Shown: positions 16,514 through 27,230, numbered from the stretch's first letter. The stretch: DNA of 64,000 nucleotides from Roseiarcus sp963726105 (GCA_963726105.1 CAVSBJ010000002.1:47949-111948); one strand, 5' to 3'. The notes: a model not told the origin generated them from the sequence alone. A program made the numbers and translations.

Positions 16514-18031
16514 TTAGCGGTATCTGCCGGCGGGGCTCGGATAGGGCATGGGAAGCCTGCGCGTCAAGCCGATCGCCGGAATGAGCGCGAGCCTAATTTC
16601 AGGGCGGCCGCTACGACCAAGTGCATAAAGCTGGGGCTGTCCCAGCTCGGCAAATAGGGGCCGGGCCGCGGCAAGGGTCGTTGCAACTTCGGCCGCTGGC
16701 GTAACGATGATGCCGCTTTGCCCCACAAACCCGCCACTCTCATCCGAGAAAGCCCAGCCTCGCGGGTCGTTCGACAGCACCAAAACGGGAGTCTCGCGCC
16801 CGAGAGCAACCGCGATTTTTCCTGCATCCGACCATTTAGTCGAGATGACAAAGTCGGGCGGCGAGTGGAAGATTGGCGCGTTTTTGAGGGCACTCCATTC
16901 AAAGCTCTCCAACATCGGATCGGCAACGCCGGAGTGCGTCGTCAAAATACTCCATGGCCACCCTGTTGATAGTTGGACCACGGCGAGCGCTGCAATCGCC
17001 GCCAGAAGCGCTGCCGTCACGAGCGCCCAACGGCGAAGCGCTTTAGTCGAGGCGCCGAGTTCGTTAGCCCATGTTCCCATTAAGGCAAATGCAAAGAACC
17101 AACCGGGCATGGTCCAATGAGGTTGCCCGCGGCCGCCCCACAACGGCGTCAGTGTGAAAAGAACGATCGGCGGCAAGCTTAGGCACAGCAAAAAAAAACG
17201 ACGCTCGTCCCCCCAGGTACGGAACGCGTCGGCAACACCCACAACGAGCGGCACGAATATCCAAGGCGACAGAAAGGCGATCTCACCGAGAGCCATTGAC
17301 GCCAACTGAGCCGGATGCAGTTGGCCGTGGGGCGCGCCGCGTTCCCCCTGAAATTCGAACGAGACCCAACCATGCTGCGCGTTCCACAAGATCACGGGCG
17401 TTATCATAGCGCCAGCTATAATTGCGGATACGTACAGCGCAGGATGCTTGAGCCAATGCCGCTGCTCGGGCGTGAACACTATGAACGTCGCTAATCCGGT
17501 CGCAGTCAAAATGGCACTGTATTTAGACAGTCCCGCTAAACCCATACCCAGGCCGACAAGCGGCCAAAACCGCCAGCCCGAAGCCTCCTCGGCCGGTTGC
17601 GGAAAAAATAGTCGGCTCGCCGCCCACGCCGCCACCGCTAGCCCAAAAAGCAGCGGCCCATCCGGAACGACCCACCCCCCGGCGGAGGCGAAAAAGAAAG
17701 GAGTAACGTTTAGTGCAAAAATCGCTATAAGCGCTGATCGAGACCCGAACGTCCTTCTTACAAAGCGATAGTAAATCAAGCTAGTTGCGAAGAAAAGGCA
17801 AACAAAAAGGCCGCGCACGGCCACGTTCTCGCCTAGGACGGCAGCCGCAAAATGTGTGATCCACAGATGTAATGGAGGGTGGTCAAAATAGGAGAGTGAT
17901 AAGCGCCGCGAAATCGCGATAGTATAGCTTTCGTCAACGCCTAGGCCAATACAAAAAGTAAAGAAAAAACGCGCTACTGTGAACCCTGTAAGGACCGTCA
18001 GGGCGAGCCAATTCTCCTTTGTATCTGGCAT
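16514..18031 (-). CDS. Glycosyltransferase family 39 (ArnT/PMT-like) membrane protein
   Basis: This 505-residue integral membrane protein has around ten hydrophobic segments in the first 350 residues. The first periplasmic loop holds the catalytic acidic pair (GLGVDESYTIAISRRLSLSY) and then DHPPLHLWITH, both GT39 signatures. A soluble C-terminal domain follows (about 370-490). It would transfer a sugar from a polyprenyl-phosphate donor to an acceptor on the periplasmic side. The next gene in the same direction, 44 bases away, is a polyprenyl-phosphate glycosyltransferase, and ispE lies 25 bases upstream. Confidence 0.88.
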   Translation of the reverse strand: MPDTKENWLALTVLTGFTVARFFFTFCIGLGVDESYTIAISRRLSLSYFDHPPLHLWITHFAAAVLGENVAVRGLFVCLFFATSLIYYRFVRRTFGSRSALIAIFALNVTPFFFASAGGWVVPDGPLLFGLAVAAWAASRLFFPQPAEEASGWRFWPLVGLGMGLAGLSKYSAILTATGLATFIVFTPEQRHWLKHPALYVSAIIAGAMITPVILWNAQHGWVSFEFQGERGAPHGQLHPAQLASMALGEIAFLSPWIFVPLVVGVADAFRTWGDERRFFLLCLSLPPIVLFTLTPLWGGRGQPHWTMPGWFFAFALMGTWANELGASTKALRRWALVTAALLAAIAALAVVQLSTGWPWSILTTHSGVADPMLESFEWSALKNAPIFHSPPDFVISTKWSDAGKIAVALGRETPVLVLSNDPRGWAFSDESGGFVGQSGIIVTPAAEVATTLAAARPLFAELGQPQLYALGRSGRPEIRLALIPAIGLTRRLPMPYPSPAGRYR

Positions 18032-18055
18032 CCGGTGCGCTCGAGTCGCTTCAAA

Positions 18056-18955
18056 CTAATGAAGCTTACTCGCCTCTACCCACCATTGGGGATGGTCCGC
18101 CGCGACAGACCGCCGCGTCGCGGCCGCGCTGCGCCGATCGCTAAACAAGGCGAAGCAAGTTGCTCCTGAGCCGGACATTCCGATCGCCTTGGCCTCAGAG
18201 ATTTTGGACAATCTTTTAAGCACAGTCTCGATCTGCGGCGCGATGCGGATTGCTGGAGCTTCGAGGTCGTTATGACCCAAAGCGCGAAAATCCAAAACGT
18301 CGGCTGAAGCAAGTACTATTGCGGGCGATCGTCGAGCGGGTGATTCCATTTTGAGTTCGGTTGCAAGATCAAGTGCAGCGAAAACCTTCGGAGTTGGCGC
18401 CGCAACCTGCGGATTGACCAAAACCACAAAGGTATCCGGCAATCGAATTGCTGGCCCGATCTCATGGCCGATACCCCTCATCATTCTAGCCTGAGGGGAA
18501 AGACAGGCGAGGACGTCCGCCCCGGTCGCCCGAGCCGAAGCCAGCACTCGCGGATCGTTAACTGGCAACCCCGCGTCTGTCGCCAGCAACGTTAAAGCGG
18601 CCGCCGCATTCGCGGAGCCTCCGCCCAGTCCGGCCGCTGCCGGTAACCGCTTGATCAGTCGAAACCCACCGAGTCTCAACCCGGGTATTTGCGTAGCGAG
18701 TGAGCGTGCCGCGCGCACCACAAGATTCTCATGGACCGGCCCCGCCTCCCCAGCTCGAGGACCGAAGACCTCGAGCCTCAAATCGTTGCCGGGATCATAC
18801 CCAACCCAGTCGCACAGCGAAGCAAACGCAACGAGGCTCTCGAGTTCATGATATCCGTCGGCGCGCCGTCCAAGCACGCGCAGCGTTAGATTAAGCTTTG
18901 CTGGTGCGCGCATCCATCGCATTGCGGCTTGCGCCGGCTCAACCACCACCCTCAT
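18056..18955 (-). CDS. ispE: 4-diphosphocytidyl-2-C-methyl-D-erythritol kinase
   Basis: This GHMP kinase phosphorylates CDP-methylerythritol in the non-mevalonate isoprenoid pathway, in the cytoplasm. Visible motifs: APAKLNLTLRVLGRRADGYHE at the N-terminus, the ATP loop LPAAAGLGGGSANAAAAL (about 105-122), and MSGSGATCFALF in the C-terminal lobe. The length of 299 residues is normal. The ATG at 18955 overlaps the end of the upstream TPR gene by 17 bases, pointing to coupled translation; internal ATGs at codons 12 and 15 are alternatives. Isoprenoid supply links loosely to the polyprenyl-sugar genes downstream. Confidence 0.95.
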   Translation of the reverse strand: MRVVVEPAQAAMRWMRAPAKLNLTLRVLGRRADGYHELESLVAFASLCDWVGYDPGNDLRLEVFGPRAGEAGPVHENLVVRAARSLATQIPGLRLGGFRLIKRLPAAAGLGGGSANAAAALTLLATDAGLPVNDPRVLASARATGADVLACLSPQARMMRGIGHEIGPAIRLPDTFVVLVNPQVAAPTPKVFAALDLATELKMESPARRSPAIVLASADVLDFRALGHNDLEAPAIRIAPQIETVLKRLSKISEAKAIGMSGSGATCFALFSDRRSAAATRRSVAADHPQWWVEASKLH

Positions 18956-20700
18956 TTTTTAAAGAAGCCTTCGGCACCGGAGCCTGGGTGGTCAAATCAG
19001 GAAGTCCTACCTCAATCTTTTTTAGAATCGCCGGCAGATCTTGAGAGTCCGCACCCATGTCACGGGCATGATTCCATTGGAAGTGCGCCTCGATCCGGCG
19101 GTTAACTCGCCAATAGGCGTCTCCCAAATGATCATTCAGAATCGGATCTGCGGGCTTCAAGTTAATCGCTTTTTCTAGCGTGTCGGCCGCTTCCCTATAC
19201 TGGCCAAGTTTAAAGTGAGCCCACCCGAGACTATCGACTATATATCCGTCGCTCGGCCGCAGTTCCACGGCTTTCCTCAGCATTTTGAAGGCCTCTTCCA
19301 AGTTGAGTCCTTGGTCCACCCAAGAATACCCAAGATAGTTGAGGACTAGGGGTTGATCGGGGTAGAGTTCCAAAGCCTGCCTGAAATCCGCTTCAGCCTT
19401 GGGCCACTGCTTCAAGCGCTCATAACATATTCCTCTAAAATAAAACAACGTCCAATTATCTCGTTGTGGAATTCCAACGGCCGCAATCGCCCGGTCGTAA
19501 GTCGCCGCCGCCTCTGCATATTTCTTTGCAGATCGCTGCAACTCGGCCAATGCGCTCAAGCCGTCGACATCATGTGGTCGCCCTGCCACAATGTCGGTCA
19601 GACGACGCATCGCCTCGTCGGTTTTTCCCATGCCGTCAAGTTCGAGAGCGATCTGGATATCGGCCCCCATTTTCAGCGGCGATGACGATGGAACCAACCC
19701 GTAGGCTGCGATGGCTTGGTCACTTTGCTTTAGCTGCTCAAAGAGACTCGCTAAGGTTACAGCGGTCAAATCGCTTGAAGGGCGAAGGTAGAGCGACAAC
19801 CGGAGATAGACGAGCGCAGGCAACTCGTCTCCTTGGCGGCTGCCCGCGCTTCCTAGGCCATAGAGCGCTTCCGCCGCGCCCTCCTTTGCGTTGTGCACGA
19901 CCGGATCGAGAGCTCGATTTGCTTTTAGGTCTGCAAGCGCTCGCTGAGTGAGCGGATGGTGAGGGATAATGGCGGAGAAATCCTCGTAGACTTTTCGTGC
20001 TCCGGCTAAATCGCCCTGATCCGACAAGAGTTCGAGCGTAAGCGTCAGCGAAACGTAAGCTGTTTTTATCATCGTCATACGCGGACTTCAGTCGTTGCCG
20101 GGCCTCCGCACCGTTTCCCAACAGCCCAGCAATCAGGCCCGCGTGATAATCGCGAAATGCTAACACCGACGGCTCTCGTATCCGGTCGAGCGCGTCGAGC
20201 GCGCGGCGGAGGTCAGATTGTCCCGCGTAGCACCACGCGATAAGAAGCGCCGCCGTTACATCTCGCACCCGCATTGCGTCAGCGCCAGCCAAGTGGGCGC
20301 GCGCGGACGCAAACTGTCCTTGCTCGATGTCGCGGACTGCCATTGCGAGACGGGCAAGGTTGTTATTGGGATCGCGCCCAAGGAGCCGTTCGCCAAGGGA
20401 GCTGGCGCTCGCCTCATCCCCGTTGGAGAGAGCAGCGGCGAAGGCGCGCTCAAGGAGATCGGGATTTCGAGGGTCTAATCGGAGAGCTTCCCGGTAGTAG
20501 ACCTCCGCGGCAGGAGTGTCCCGATCAGCACTTGCGATAAGTGCGGAAAGATAATTGCCGGGTTGGCTCTCCCCGATTTCAAACTTTTCCCCTCCGGATT
20601 CGGTCTCGACAGCTGCGGCAATAGCGCCGCTAGACAGTGAGAAAGCGCCAGCGAACAAAAAAGCAGCCCGCAGCGTCAAACGTTGAGATCGGTTCTGCAT
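18939..20700 (-). pseudogene. Periplasmic TPR-repeat protein with a frameshift
   Basis: The N-terminal part (from ATG 20700) has a signal peptide (residues 1-29, LTLRAAFLFAGAFSLSSGAIAAA) and tetratricopeptide units such as AEVYYREALRLDPRNPDLLER. The C-terminal part, in another frame, continues with canonical TPRs: AEADFRQALELYPDQPLVLNYLGYSW and YREAADTLEKAINLKPADP, each under 42 residues per unit. The frames change at about 20030-20050, around GATCAGGGCGATTTAGCC. The span is 3n+1 bases, so one extra base explains it and would restore about 586 residues. Homologues sit next to ispE in many Rhizobiales. It could be real inactivation or a sequencing error. Confidence 0.82.
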
Positions 20701-20830
20701 GTCTTACGTTTCTCGCAGTTCTCGGGGAGCAACGACCGCAAGCACCAGCATGGAGCCCACGCTGGTCTCCCAGAAAGGATTTTTTCGGAGCTTCCCGCTG
20801 ACAGCCGAAAACGGCAATTTTGCGCCACTG

Positions 20831-22507
20831 CTACATATCCGGATAATTCGGCCCGCCTCCGCCTTCCGGTGGGACCCAATCTATGTTTTTAGCCGGATCC
20901 TTGATATCGCACGTTTTGCAATGGACACAGTTCTGCGCGTTGATAACAAAGCGTGGATCTGAGCGATTTGCCTCGTTCGCGTAGACGACCTCGTAGACGC
21001 CAGCTGGGCAGTAGAGACGCGCCGGCTCCCCGAACCGGGGCAGGTTGTCACGTATAGGAATCTCAGGATCACGCAGCCGAAGATGAATGGGCTGATCCTC
21101 TTCGTGATTGGTGTTGGAAAGATAGACGGAAGACGGCTTGTCAAACGTTAATACAGAATCGGATTTCGGGTAAACGATGGGATTTACTTCGGAAATAGGT
21201 CTGAGTGTGCCGCTATCGGGTCCGCTGTGCTTGAGCGTGCCTAGAATTGAGGACTTGAACAATTCATTGGTCCACATATCGAGTCCGCCAAGCCCGACGC
21301 CCAGGACCAGTCCGAATCGCGACCAAAGAGGTTTGACATTGCGAACGTTGTAAAGATCGCGGCCGATTGCCGAATCTCGCCAAGAACTCTCGTAGTCGTT
21401 CAACTCGTCGTTCGACCGTCCCTCCGCCAGGGCCTGGCACGCCTTCTCGGCGGCAGAGATTCCCGATAGGATCGCGTTATGGGAGCCCTTAACGCGGGCA
21501 AAGTTCACAAAGCCCGCCGAGCAGCCAATGAGAGCTCCCCCGGGAAAGACCAATTTTGGTGCGGACTGCCAACCGCCGGAGGCGATGACGCGCGCGCCAT
21601 AGGCGATCCGTTTGCCCCCTACAAAGACATCGCGCACCAAAGGATGGGTCTTGAAGCGCTGGAATTCGTCGAAGGGTGAGAGCGTCGGATTTTCGTAGTT
21701 GAGATGGACCACAAATCCGACCGAAACTAACCGGTCGCCATAATGATACAGAAATGAGCCGCCGCTCGCGCCTTTGGACAGCGGCCAGCCGAAAGTGTGC
21801 TGAACGAGGCCAGACGAAAACAAATTGTCGGAGACTTGCCACAACTCTTTGAGACCAATTCCGTACTTCTGCTCCCCGCTTACGGAATCGAGACCGTAAC
21901 GAGCAATCACCCGCTTCGACAGAGATCCTCGCGCGCCTTCTGCGAGAAGGATATATTTCCCGAAAAGCTCCATTCCGCGTGTGAATCCCGCCTTCGGATG
22001 ACCGTCGCGGCCGACACCCATGTCGCCTGTCGCGATGCCGACAACCTCCTGCTTGTCGCCATACAGGAGATCGGTCGCCGCAAACCCCGGATAGATTTCA
22101 ACCCCCAGTGCCTCGGCGCGCGCACCGAGCCAGCGCACTATTCCACCCAATGAGCCGATGAAATTGCCGTGATTGCTCATCAGTCTCGGCATAGCCCAAT
22201 TGGGCAATCGCATCCCTCTCGTCTCGGTCAGATAGTAGAATCGATCTGCCGCCACTCGAGTCTTGAGCGGGCACTCCGGATCCGACCGCCAGTCGGGCGT
22301 GAGCTGATCAAGTCCAATCGGATCAATCACGGCTCCTGAGAGGATATGCGCGCCGATCGTAGAGCCCTTCTCCACAACGACAACGGAGATGTTCGAGTTC
22401 AGGGATTTGAGGCGAATGGCCGCGGCCAAGCCAGCAGGACCCGCGCCGACGATCACGACGTCGTAGCGCATCGATTCTCGCGGGGATAACATCGACTGTT
22501 CGCTCAT
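20831..22507 (-). CDS. Electron-transfer flavoprotein:ubiquinone oxidoreductase
   Basis: This peripheral inner-membrane flavoprotein passes electrons from ETF (fed by acyl-CoA and amino-acid dehydrogenases) to ubiquinone. FAD-binding VVIVGAGPAGLAAAIRLK lies near the N-terminus. The membrane and quinone region includes GASGGSFLYHYGDRLVSVGF. The C-terminal [4Fe-4S] ligands are CPAGVYEV, then CVHCKTCDIKDP, followed by WVPPEGGGGPNYPDM. The length is about 558 residues from ATG 22507 (MSEQSML), chosen because the family usually starts there. It is a single gene; the two ETF subunits are not in this window. Confidence 0.96.
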   Translation of the reverse strand: MSEQSMLSPRESMRYDVVIVGAGPAGLAAAIRLKSLNSNISVVVVEKGSTIGAHILSGAVIDPIGLDQLTPDWRSDPECPLKTRVAADRFYYLTETRGMRLPNWAMPRLMSNHGNFIGSLGGIVRWLGARAEALGVEIYPGFAATDLLYGDKQEVVGIATGDMGVGRDGHPKAGFTRGMELFGKYILLAEGARGSLSKRVIARYGLDSVSGEQKYGIGLKELWQVSDNLFSSGLVQHTFGWPLSKGASGGSFLYHYGDRLVSVGFVVHLNYENPTLSPFDEFQRFKTHPLVRDVFVGGKRIAYGARVIASGGWQSAPKLVFPGGALIGCSAGFVNFARVKGSHNAILSGISAAEKACQALAEGRSNDELNDYESSWRDSAIGRDLYNVRNVKPLWSRFGLVLGVGLGGLDMWTNELFKSSILGTLKHSGPDSGTLRPISEVNPIVYPKSDSVLTFDKPSSVYLSNTNHEEDQPIHLRLRDPEIPIRDNLPRFGEPARLYCPAGVYEVVYANEANRSDPRFVINAQNCVHCKTCDIKDPAKNIDWVPPEGGGGPNYPDM

Positions 22508-22655
22508 GATACAGCTCGCCATCAAGTCCTAGTCGCTGGCTGATCTTGCCGAGGAAGCCGTCTCGCGCGTTCACAACTCACCGCGTGGGGCTGCTTAAGG
22601 TCCACTATGATAGCTTGTCTTCGCGCCGCGCAAGCGCTGGACTGGGTTAAACCAA

Positions 22656-23513
22656 ATGGCTTCGAAAATCGAGCGTCAACTCGGACAGCTTCAAGCGATC
22701 GGCTCGCTCCGTTGGTGGATTCGGGTCGGCGTCACCGATACGCTTGACGACACGCCGCATGATCGCTTCGCAGGCAGTCTCGCCGGAGGCGGAGACGAGC
22801 GCTTCGCGCCGAGCGCCTCAAAGTCGACACACCAGTCTTCGCGCTCCTTGTCGGAAGCTGCATCGCGTGCGCTTCAAGACGGCGATCCGAAAAAAATGCC
22901 GCCCACCGCCGAAATTTCTGCGCGAGCGTTTGCGCAAGGAGCGACTGATTTGGAGACGCTACGGTCCGTGATGGCCGAATTCGACGGCTGCGCGCTCAAG
23001 CGCACCGCCACCCAACTTGTGTTCGCCGACGGCGTCCCGGGCTCACGGATCATGCTAGTCGGCGAGGCGCCGGGGGAGGGCGAAGACAGAATGGGGCGCC
23101 CATTCGTTGGAAGAGCGGGACAACTGCTAGATCGCATGCTGAGCGCTGTTGGACTGGATCGACAAAAGGTCTACATCGCGAATGTCGTTCCATGGCGGCC
23201 TCCGGGCAATCGGACCCCGACCCCTCAGGAGACACAGATTTGTCTGCCGTTTATTGAGCGGCAGATTGGCCTCGCCGACCCTGAATATCTGGTTTGCCTC
23301 GGGGGATCCGCAGCACGCACGCTCTTAGGCGTCCAGCAAGGGATTATGCGTGCAAGGGGCAGGTGGTTCCCCTATTCGCGTCAACCCGGCCGAGATATCC
23401 AGGCACTGGCCATGCTCCACCCTGCCTTTTTACTACGCCAGCCAGCACATAAGAGATTGGCATGGGCGGACATGCGGGCACTTGCGCACGCACTGGAAAG
23501 TCCGTCTCGGTGA
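22656..23513 (+). CDS. Uracil-DNA glycosylase, family 4-like
   Basis: The protein removes uracil from DNA. From about residue 110 it has the family 4 core: TQLVFADGVPGSRIMLVGEAPGEGED (motif A GEAPGxxED), GRPFVGRAGQLLDRML, VYIANVVPWRPPGNRTPT, LVCLGGSAARTLLG, and AMLHPAFLLRQPAHKR (motif B, HPAxLLR). The cysteine pattern is reduced: GCALKR replaces the usual CxxC element, as in many alphaproteobacterial members. The first 100 residues are low-complexity linker. It is divergent from ETF-QO, and its stop is 36 bases from the convergent lysK stop. Confidence 0.92.
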   Translation: MASKIERQLGQLQAIGSLRWWIRVGVTDTLDDTPHDRFAGSLAGGGDERFAPSASKSTHQSSRSLSEAASRALQDGDPKKMPPTAEISARAFAQGATDLETLRSVMAEFDGCALKRTATQLVFADGVPGSRIMLVGEAPGEGEDRMGRPFVGRAGQLLDRMLSAVGLDRQKVYIANVVPWRPPGNRTPTPQETQICLPFIERQIGLADPEYLVCLGGSAARTLLGVQQGIMRARGRWFPYSRQPGRDIQALAMLHPAFLLRQPAHKRLAWADMRALAHALESPSR

Positions 23514-23548
23514 AAGCAACAAGGTCGAGCGCGGGTTCTACGCAAGAG

Positions 23549-25219
23549 TCATGCTCGATTTTCGCTAACCAGTTCGTCTGCCAGCGCTCTGTCAATGAGT
23601 TTTCGCGTCTCGTCTAACCCGTAGATCGCGATGAATGATCCTAAGCGCGGGCCGCAATTCTCGCCAAGAAGGACGGCGTAGACCATATTGAAAAATTCGT
23701 TTGAGACCCCGGGCCGCGCCACCGTCGCCCCCTTTGCCGAGTGGTCCTGATATCGTGGAATTGACCGGGCGATATCGTAGAGCGCATGCTGGACCTCGTC
23801 CGCGCTGACGTCTGCTGGCAATTCCGCCAGTCTCGATGAAAGTTGCTTAAGAACGCCACGTTCCACGTCGTCGGCCTCGCGATACCGTTTCTTTGGAGCC
23901 ACGAAATCGCGAAAATAGATGACTGCATAGCAAACTAAGCTATCAAGACCGGGATGGGTTTGAGGCGAGGCAGACGGACAGTACCGGCGAAGGAACCCCC
24001 AAAGAACTGACGGATTTTCGGCGTTGGAAACCGTGGCCAGATTGAGCAGCATAGCGAAGGAAATTGTTGCGCGGCCGGATCCGTCGTGGGTCAGTACCTC
24101 GGGCTCTGGCGGTGCTCCGCCATGAATATGCCACACCGGATTGCCCAGCCGCTCCTTCCATGTCTGACGCGGATAGGCCTCGAGGAATCCGAGATAGTCA
24201 TCAACCGTGCGAGGTATCACGTCGAAATAGAGTCGCTTCGCCGCCGTCGGCTTCTGGAACATGAACGACGCGAGACTATCTGGACTGGCGTAAGCTAGCC
24301 ATTGTTCAATTGTTAGGCCATTGCCCTTTGTTTTTGAAATCTTTTGGCCATTCTCGTCGAGGAAAAGCTCGTAGTTAAATCCCACCGGTGGATCCGACCC
24401 CAGAAGTCGTGTGACACGAGATGACAGCTTAACTGAATCGATTAGATCTTTCCCCGCCATTTCGTAATCCACGCCAAGCGCATACCAGCGCATCGCCCAG
24501 TCCGGCTTCCATTGCAACTTGCAGTGCCCGCCGGTGACGGGTGTCTCAAACTCCTCCCCAGTAGAAGGATCGCGCCATCGTATCGTCCCGAGGTCCAGGC
24601 GGCGCTCCAGCACCGGGGCCTGCATGACAACCCCTGTTCGTGGATGAATCGGAAGGAAGGGGGAATACGTCGCGGCTCGCTCCTCGCGTAGCGAGGCCAG
24701 CATGATAGCCTGCACCTCATCAAAGCAGTCGAGCATCCGCAACAACGCACTGTCGAAGCGGCCAGATTTGTAGCATTCCGTCGACGACATGAATTCGTAT
24801 TCGAATCCAAACTGATCAAGAAAAGCGCGCAGCCGCGCGTTATTGTGTTCGGCGAAACTAGCATATTTGCCGAACGGGTCAGGGACTTGCGACAGCGGTT
24901 TGCCGAGGTGGGGGACCATCATGTCGCGGTTGGGAATATTGTCCGGAATTTTGCGCAAACCGTCCATGTCGTCCGAAAAGGTTATCAGCCTTGTCTTGAC
25001 GCCGTCTCCCGCCAGCACCCGAAAGGCGTGCCTCACCATGTTAGTGCGCGCTACTTCGCCGAACGTTCCGAGATGCGGTAGACCCGACGGGCCGTAACCC
25101 GTTTCGAAGATAACCTCTTTGGGTCCTAAGAGTTCAACGCGCGCCATCAACTTTCGCGCCTCTTCGAAAGGCCACGCTTTTGAGGTTTGTGCGGCCTCGG
25201 GCAAAGCTTGCGGCGACAT
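23549..25219 (-). CDS. lysK: Lysyl-tRNA synthetase, class I
   Basis: This is the archaeal-type, class I lysyl-tRNA synthetase used by alphaproteobacteria in place of the class II enzyme. The Rossmann-fold signatures are the HIGH equivalent GPSGLPHLGTF (about residues 43-53) and the KMSKS equivalent KISKTKGNG (about 292-300). HIHGGAPPEPEVLTH is also typical. At 556 residues it is full length, from an ATG at 25219. The C-terminal helical cage domain is present (GVSNEFFNMVYAVLLGENC). It is monocistronic. Confidence 0.96.
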   Translation of the reverse strand: MSPQALPEAAQTSKAWPFEEARKLMARVELLGPKEVIFETGYGPSGLPHLGTFGEVARTNMVRHAFRVLAGDGVKTRLITFSDDMDGLRKIPDNIPNRDMMVPHLGKPLSQVPDPFGKYASFAEHNNARLRAFLDQFGFEYEFMSSTECYKSGRFDSALLRMLDCFDEVQAIMLASLREERAATYSPFLPIHPRTGVVMQAPVLERRLDLGTIRWRDPSTGEEFETPVTGGHCKLQWKPDWAMRWYALGVDYEMAGKDLIDSVKLSSRVTRLLGSDPPVGFNYELFLDENGQKISKTKGNGLTIEQWLAYASPDSLASFMFQKPTAAKRLYFDVIPRTVDDYLGFLEAYPRQTWKERLGNPVWHIHGGAPPEPEVLTHDGSGRATISFAMLLNLATVSNAENPSVLWGFLRRYCPSASPQTHPGLDSLVCYAVIYFRDFVAPKKRYREADDVERGVLKQLSSRLAELPADVSADEVQHALYDIARSIPRYQDHSAKGATVARPGVSNEFFNMVYAVLLGENCGPRLGSFIAIYGLDETRKLIDRALADELVSENRA

Positions 25220-25301
25220 TTTTTGTCCATTCGTGCTCAGGCCGGGCGAAGGAGGGCGGTATAGGCGGAATTCACCGAGCCGCGTCGGAGACCCAAGCGA
25301 G

Positions 25302-27230
25302 CTACGTTAATAGCTGCGTTCGGGGCATTATCGGCGGTTGCCCCTGTTGACTTCTACCGTGAGTAGTCTTCGCCCAGTAATGCGGCCGTAACGCCAGGTC
25401 AAGCATCGCCACCCAAGTCGCCGCACTCACCATAAGATAGTAGACAGGGAGCAGCAGAAGCATGCTCGTGGTCACGTTTAAGCGGCGAAATTTAGCGGCA
25501 ATTACTGCTGGTAAGAGAATTGTCCAAACGCCGGATATCGCAAGGATGTAGGTGAAGACGTCGGTCATTTCCCTCAATGGGTACATTGCGCCGCGCCCGG
25601 CGGTGACTGCTCGCCAAATTGTCCCAACTGCGAAAGCGGGCCAGAATAGACACCCAAAAATCGCTCCTACGATCAAAGTGGTCGCGGCGACCGCTCGGCG
25701 AGGCCCAAGATCGCGCCAAAAAAATACCGGCTGCCGCGCGTGTACAATCAACGTCTGCATCCAACCCTTTTGCCATCGCACGCGTTGCCGGAACCAATTT
25801 ACAGTCTCGAAGGGAGCTTCCTCCCAAGTGTCCGAATCAAGCGCCTTAACCCGGTAGCCAAATCGCGCGAGACGAACTCCAAGGTCCGCATCCTCCGTGA
25901 CGTTCCACTCGTCCCAGGCTCCCACCCCGACCAAGGAACGAACGCGAAAGTGGTTCGAGCTGCCGCCGAGGGGAATCGGTAAATCAAGAGCACACAAGCC
26001 TGGGTTAATAACATCAAACAATATTGCGTACTCAATCGCAAAAAGCTTGGACAGCCATGATTTGCCGTGATTCCGGATAGCAAGACGAGCCTGGAGACAA
26101 TCCAGATCTTTGTCGTCGGCGAAACGTGACGCGGCCAACCGCAGCTGATCCGGGGCTGGGATATCTTCAGCGTCGTAAACGACGATAAGGTCTCCTTGTG
26201 CGTTAGACAAGGCGATGTTGAGCGCTCGCGGTTTTGTCTGTGGTTTTCCGACCGGAGCCACGACGATTTCGTAGCGCCCGGGCAGGCGTAGCTCAACGAT
26301 CTTACTGAACGTTTCGACATCCCGCTGCTCGACCACCAATTTAATGTCAAGTTTGTCCTTTGGGTAATCTAACGAATTGATCGCTTTGACCAAGTCTTCG
26401 ACGACGCTCGCCTCGCGATAAAGCGCAACCACGACCGTATAGTTGGGTAGTTCGTCATCGGGAATTTTCGAGGGAAAAGCTTCTGGTTGGCTTGCGATCG
26501 CGGCCATCGATCGAAGCGTGACCGAGGCCGAAAACATGAGCCATAGACCCGCTGACAACAGGGTCTGCAAAAGCTCAAAATCTGCGACGCCAAGGAAGAA
26601 CGCCAGCGTCGCAGCGGTGCTAACCACCGCGGACTGGAAACCAGTCATCCCATCCCTTGCGGTGAGGCTAGCGGGAAGACGGTCTAGAGCAACATTGAGA
26701 AGTTCCGCCCCGCGATATGCACGGACTAGACTTGCAAACCGCTGCGGCGAAGTCAGTGCGAACGACCCCGAACGAATGGAGCCGGAACGTGTCGCTTCAA
26801 TCAGGCGCGGAACGAACTGTGCGTTCGGCGCGACGACTATCCGAGGCCCCGCAGTTTGAGGTTCAAGCGGACCCACGCCACAGCGGAGCCCTTTTATGGC
26901 GTCGAAAGAACTTGCAAGTGGAGGGTCGCCAGAATAGTATTCACAGCCTAGATAAACCGCCAGCGCGCGATAATACGTTTCTTCACCTATTTTACCTTCG
27001 CTCAATAGGCAATGAAGCGAAAAAATCGCTCTGGGCGTTGCGCCTCCATCTTCCCCCATCGACTCTGAGGAAAGATCCTCATCAGCGAGAAAAGCTAATT
27101 CCCGCGGGAGTTCGGGTGCGGCAAGGTCAGCTTGCTTCCTATCAGGCAAAAAAACCCGATCGTGCGACCAACGCAATTGCTCACGTTGCAACAAGCCTTG
27201 TGCATCACGCAAGTTTGAGGTGCTTGTCAT
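25302..27230 (-). CDS. Processive family 2 glycosyltransferase (cellulose synthase-like membrane protein)
   Basis: The catalytic domain starts at about residue 245 of the 642-residue protein. PNYTVVVALYREASVVEDLV is followed by the D,D,D,QxxRW set: VVYDAEDIPAPDQL, then TEDADLGVRLARFGYRVK, then FRQRVRWQKGWMQT. Two transmembrane helices precede the domain (around residues 185-230) and three to four follow it. The N-terminal 170 residues are soluble, and this layout is common among rhizobial beta-glycan synthases of unknown polymer. The ATG at 27230 was preferred over an upstream TTG at 27290. No c-di-GMP PilZ domain is visible. Confidence 0.87.
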   Translation of the reverse strand: MTSTSNLRDAQGLLQREQLRWSHDRVFLPDRKQADLAAPELPRELAFLADEDLSSESMGEDGGATPRAIFSLHCLLSEGKIGEETYYRALAVYLGCEYYSGDPPLASSFDAIKGLRCGVGPLEPQTAGPRIVVAPNAQFVPRLIEATRSGSIRSGSFALTSPQRFASLVRAYRGAELLNVALDRLPASLTARDGMTGFQSAVVSTAATLAFFLGVADFELLQTLLSAGLWLMFSASVTLRSMAAIASQPEAFPSKIPDDELPNYTVVVALYREASVVEDLVKAINSLDYPKDKLDIKLVVEQRDVETFSKIVELRLPGRYEIVVAPVGKPQTKPRALNIALSNAQGDLIVVYDAEDIPAPDQLRLAASRFADDKDLDCLQARLAIRNHGKSWLSKLFAIEYAILFDVINPGLCALDLPIPLGGSSNHFRVRSLVGVGAWDEWNVTEDADLGVRLARFGYRVKALDSDTWEEAPFETVNWFRQRVRWQKGWMQTLIVHARQPVFFWRDLGPRRAVAATTLIVGAIFGCLFWPAFAVGTIWRAVTAGRGAMYPLREMTDVFTYILAISGVWTILLPAVIAAKFRRLNVTTSMLLLLPVYYLMVSAATWVAMLDLALRPHYWAKTTHGRSQQGQPPIMPRTQLLT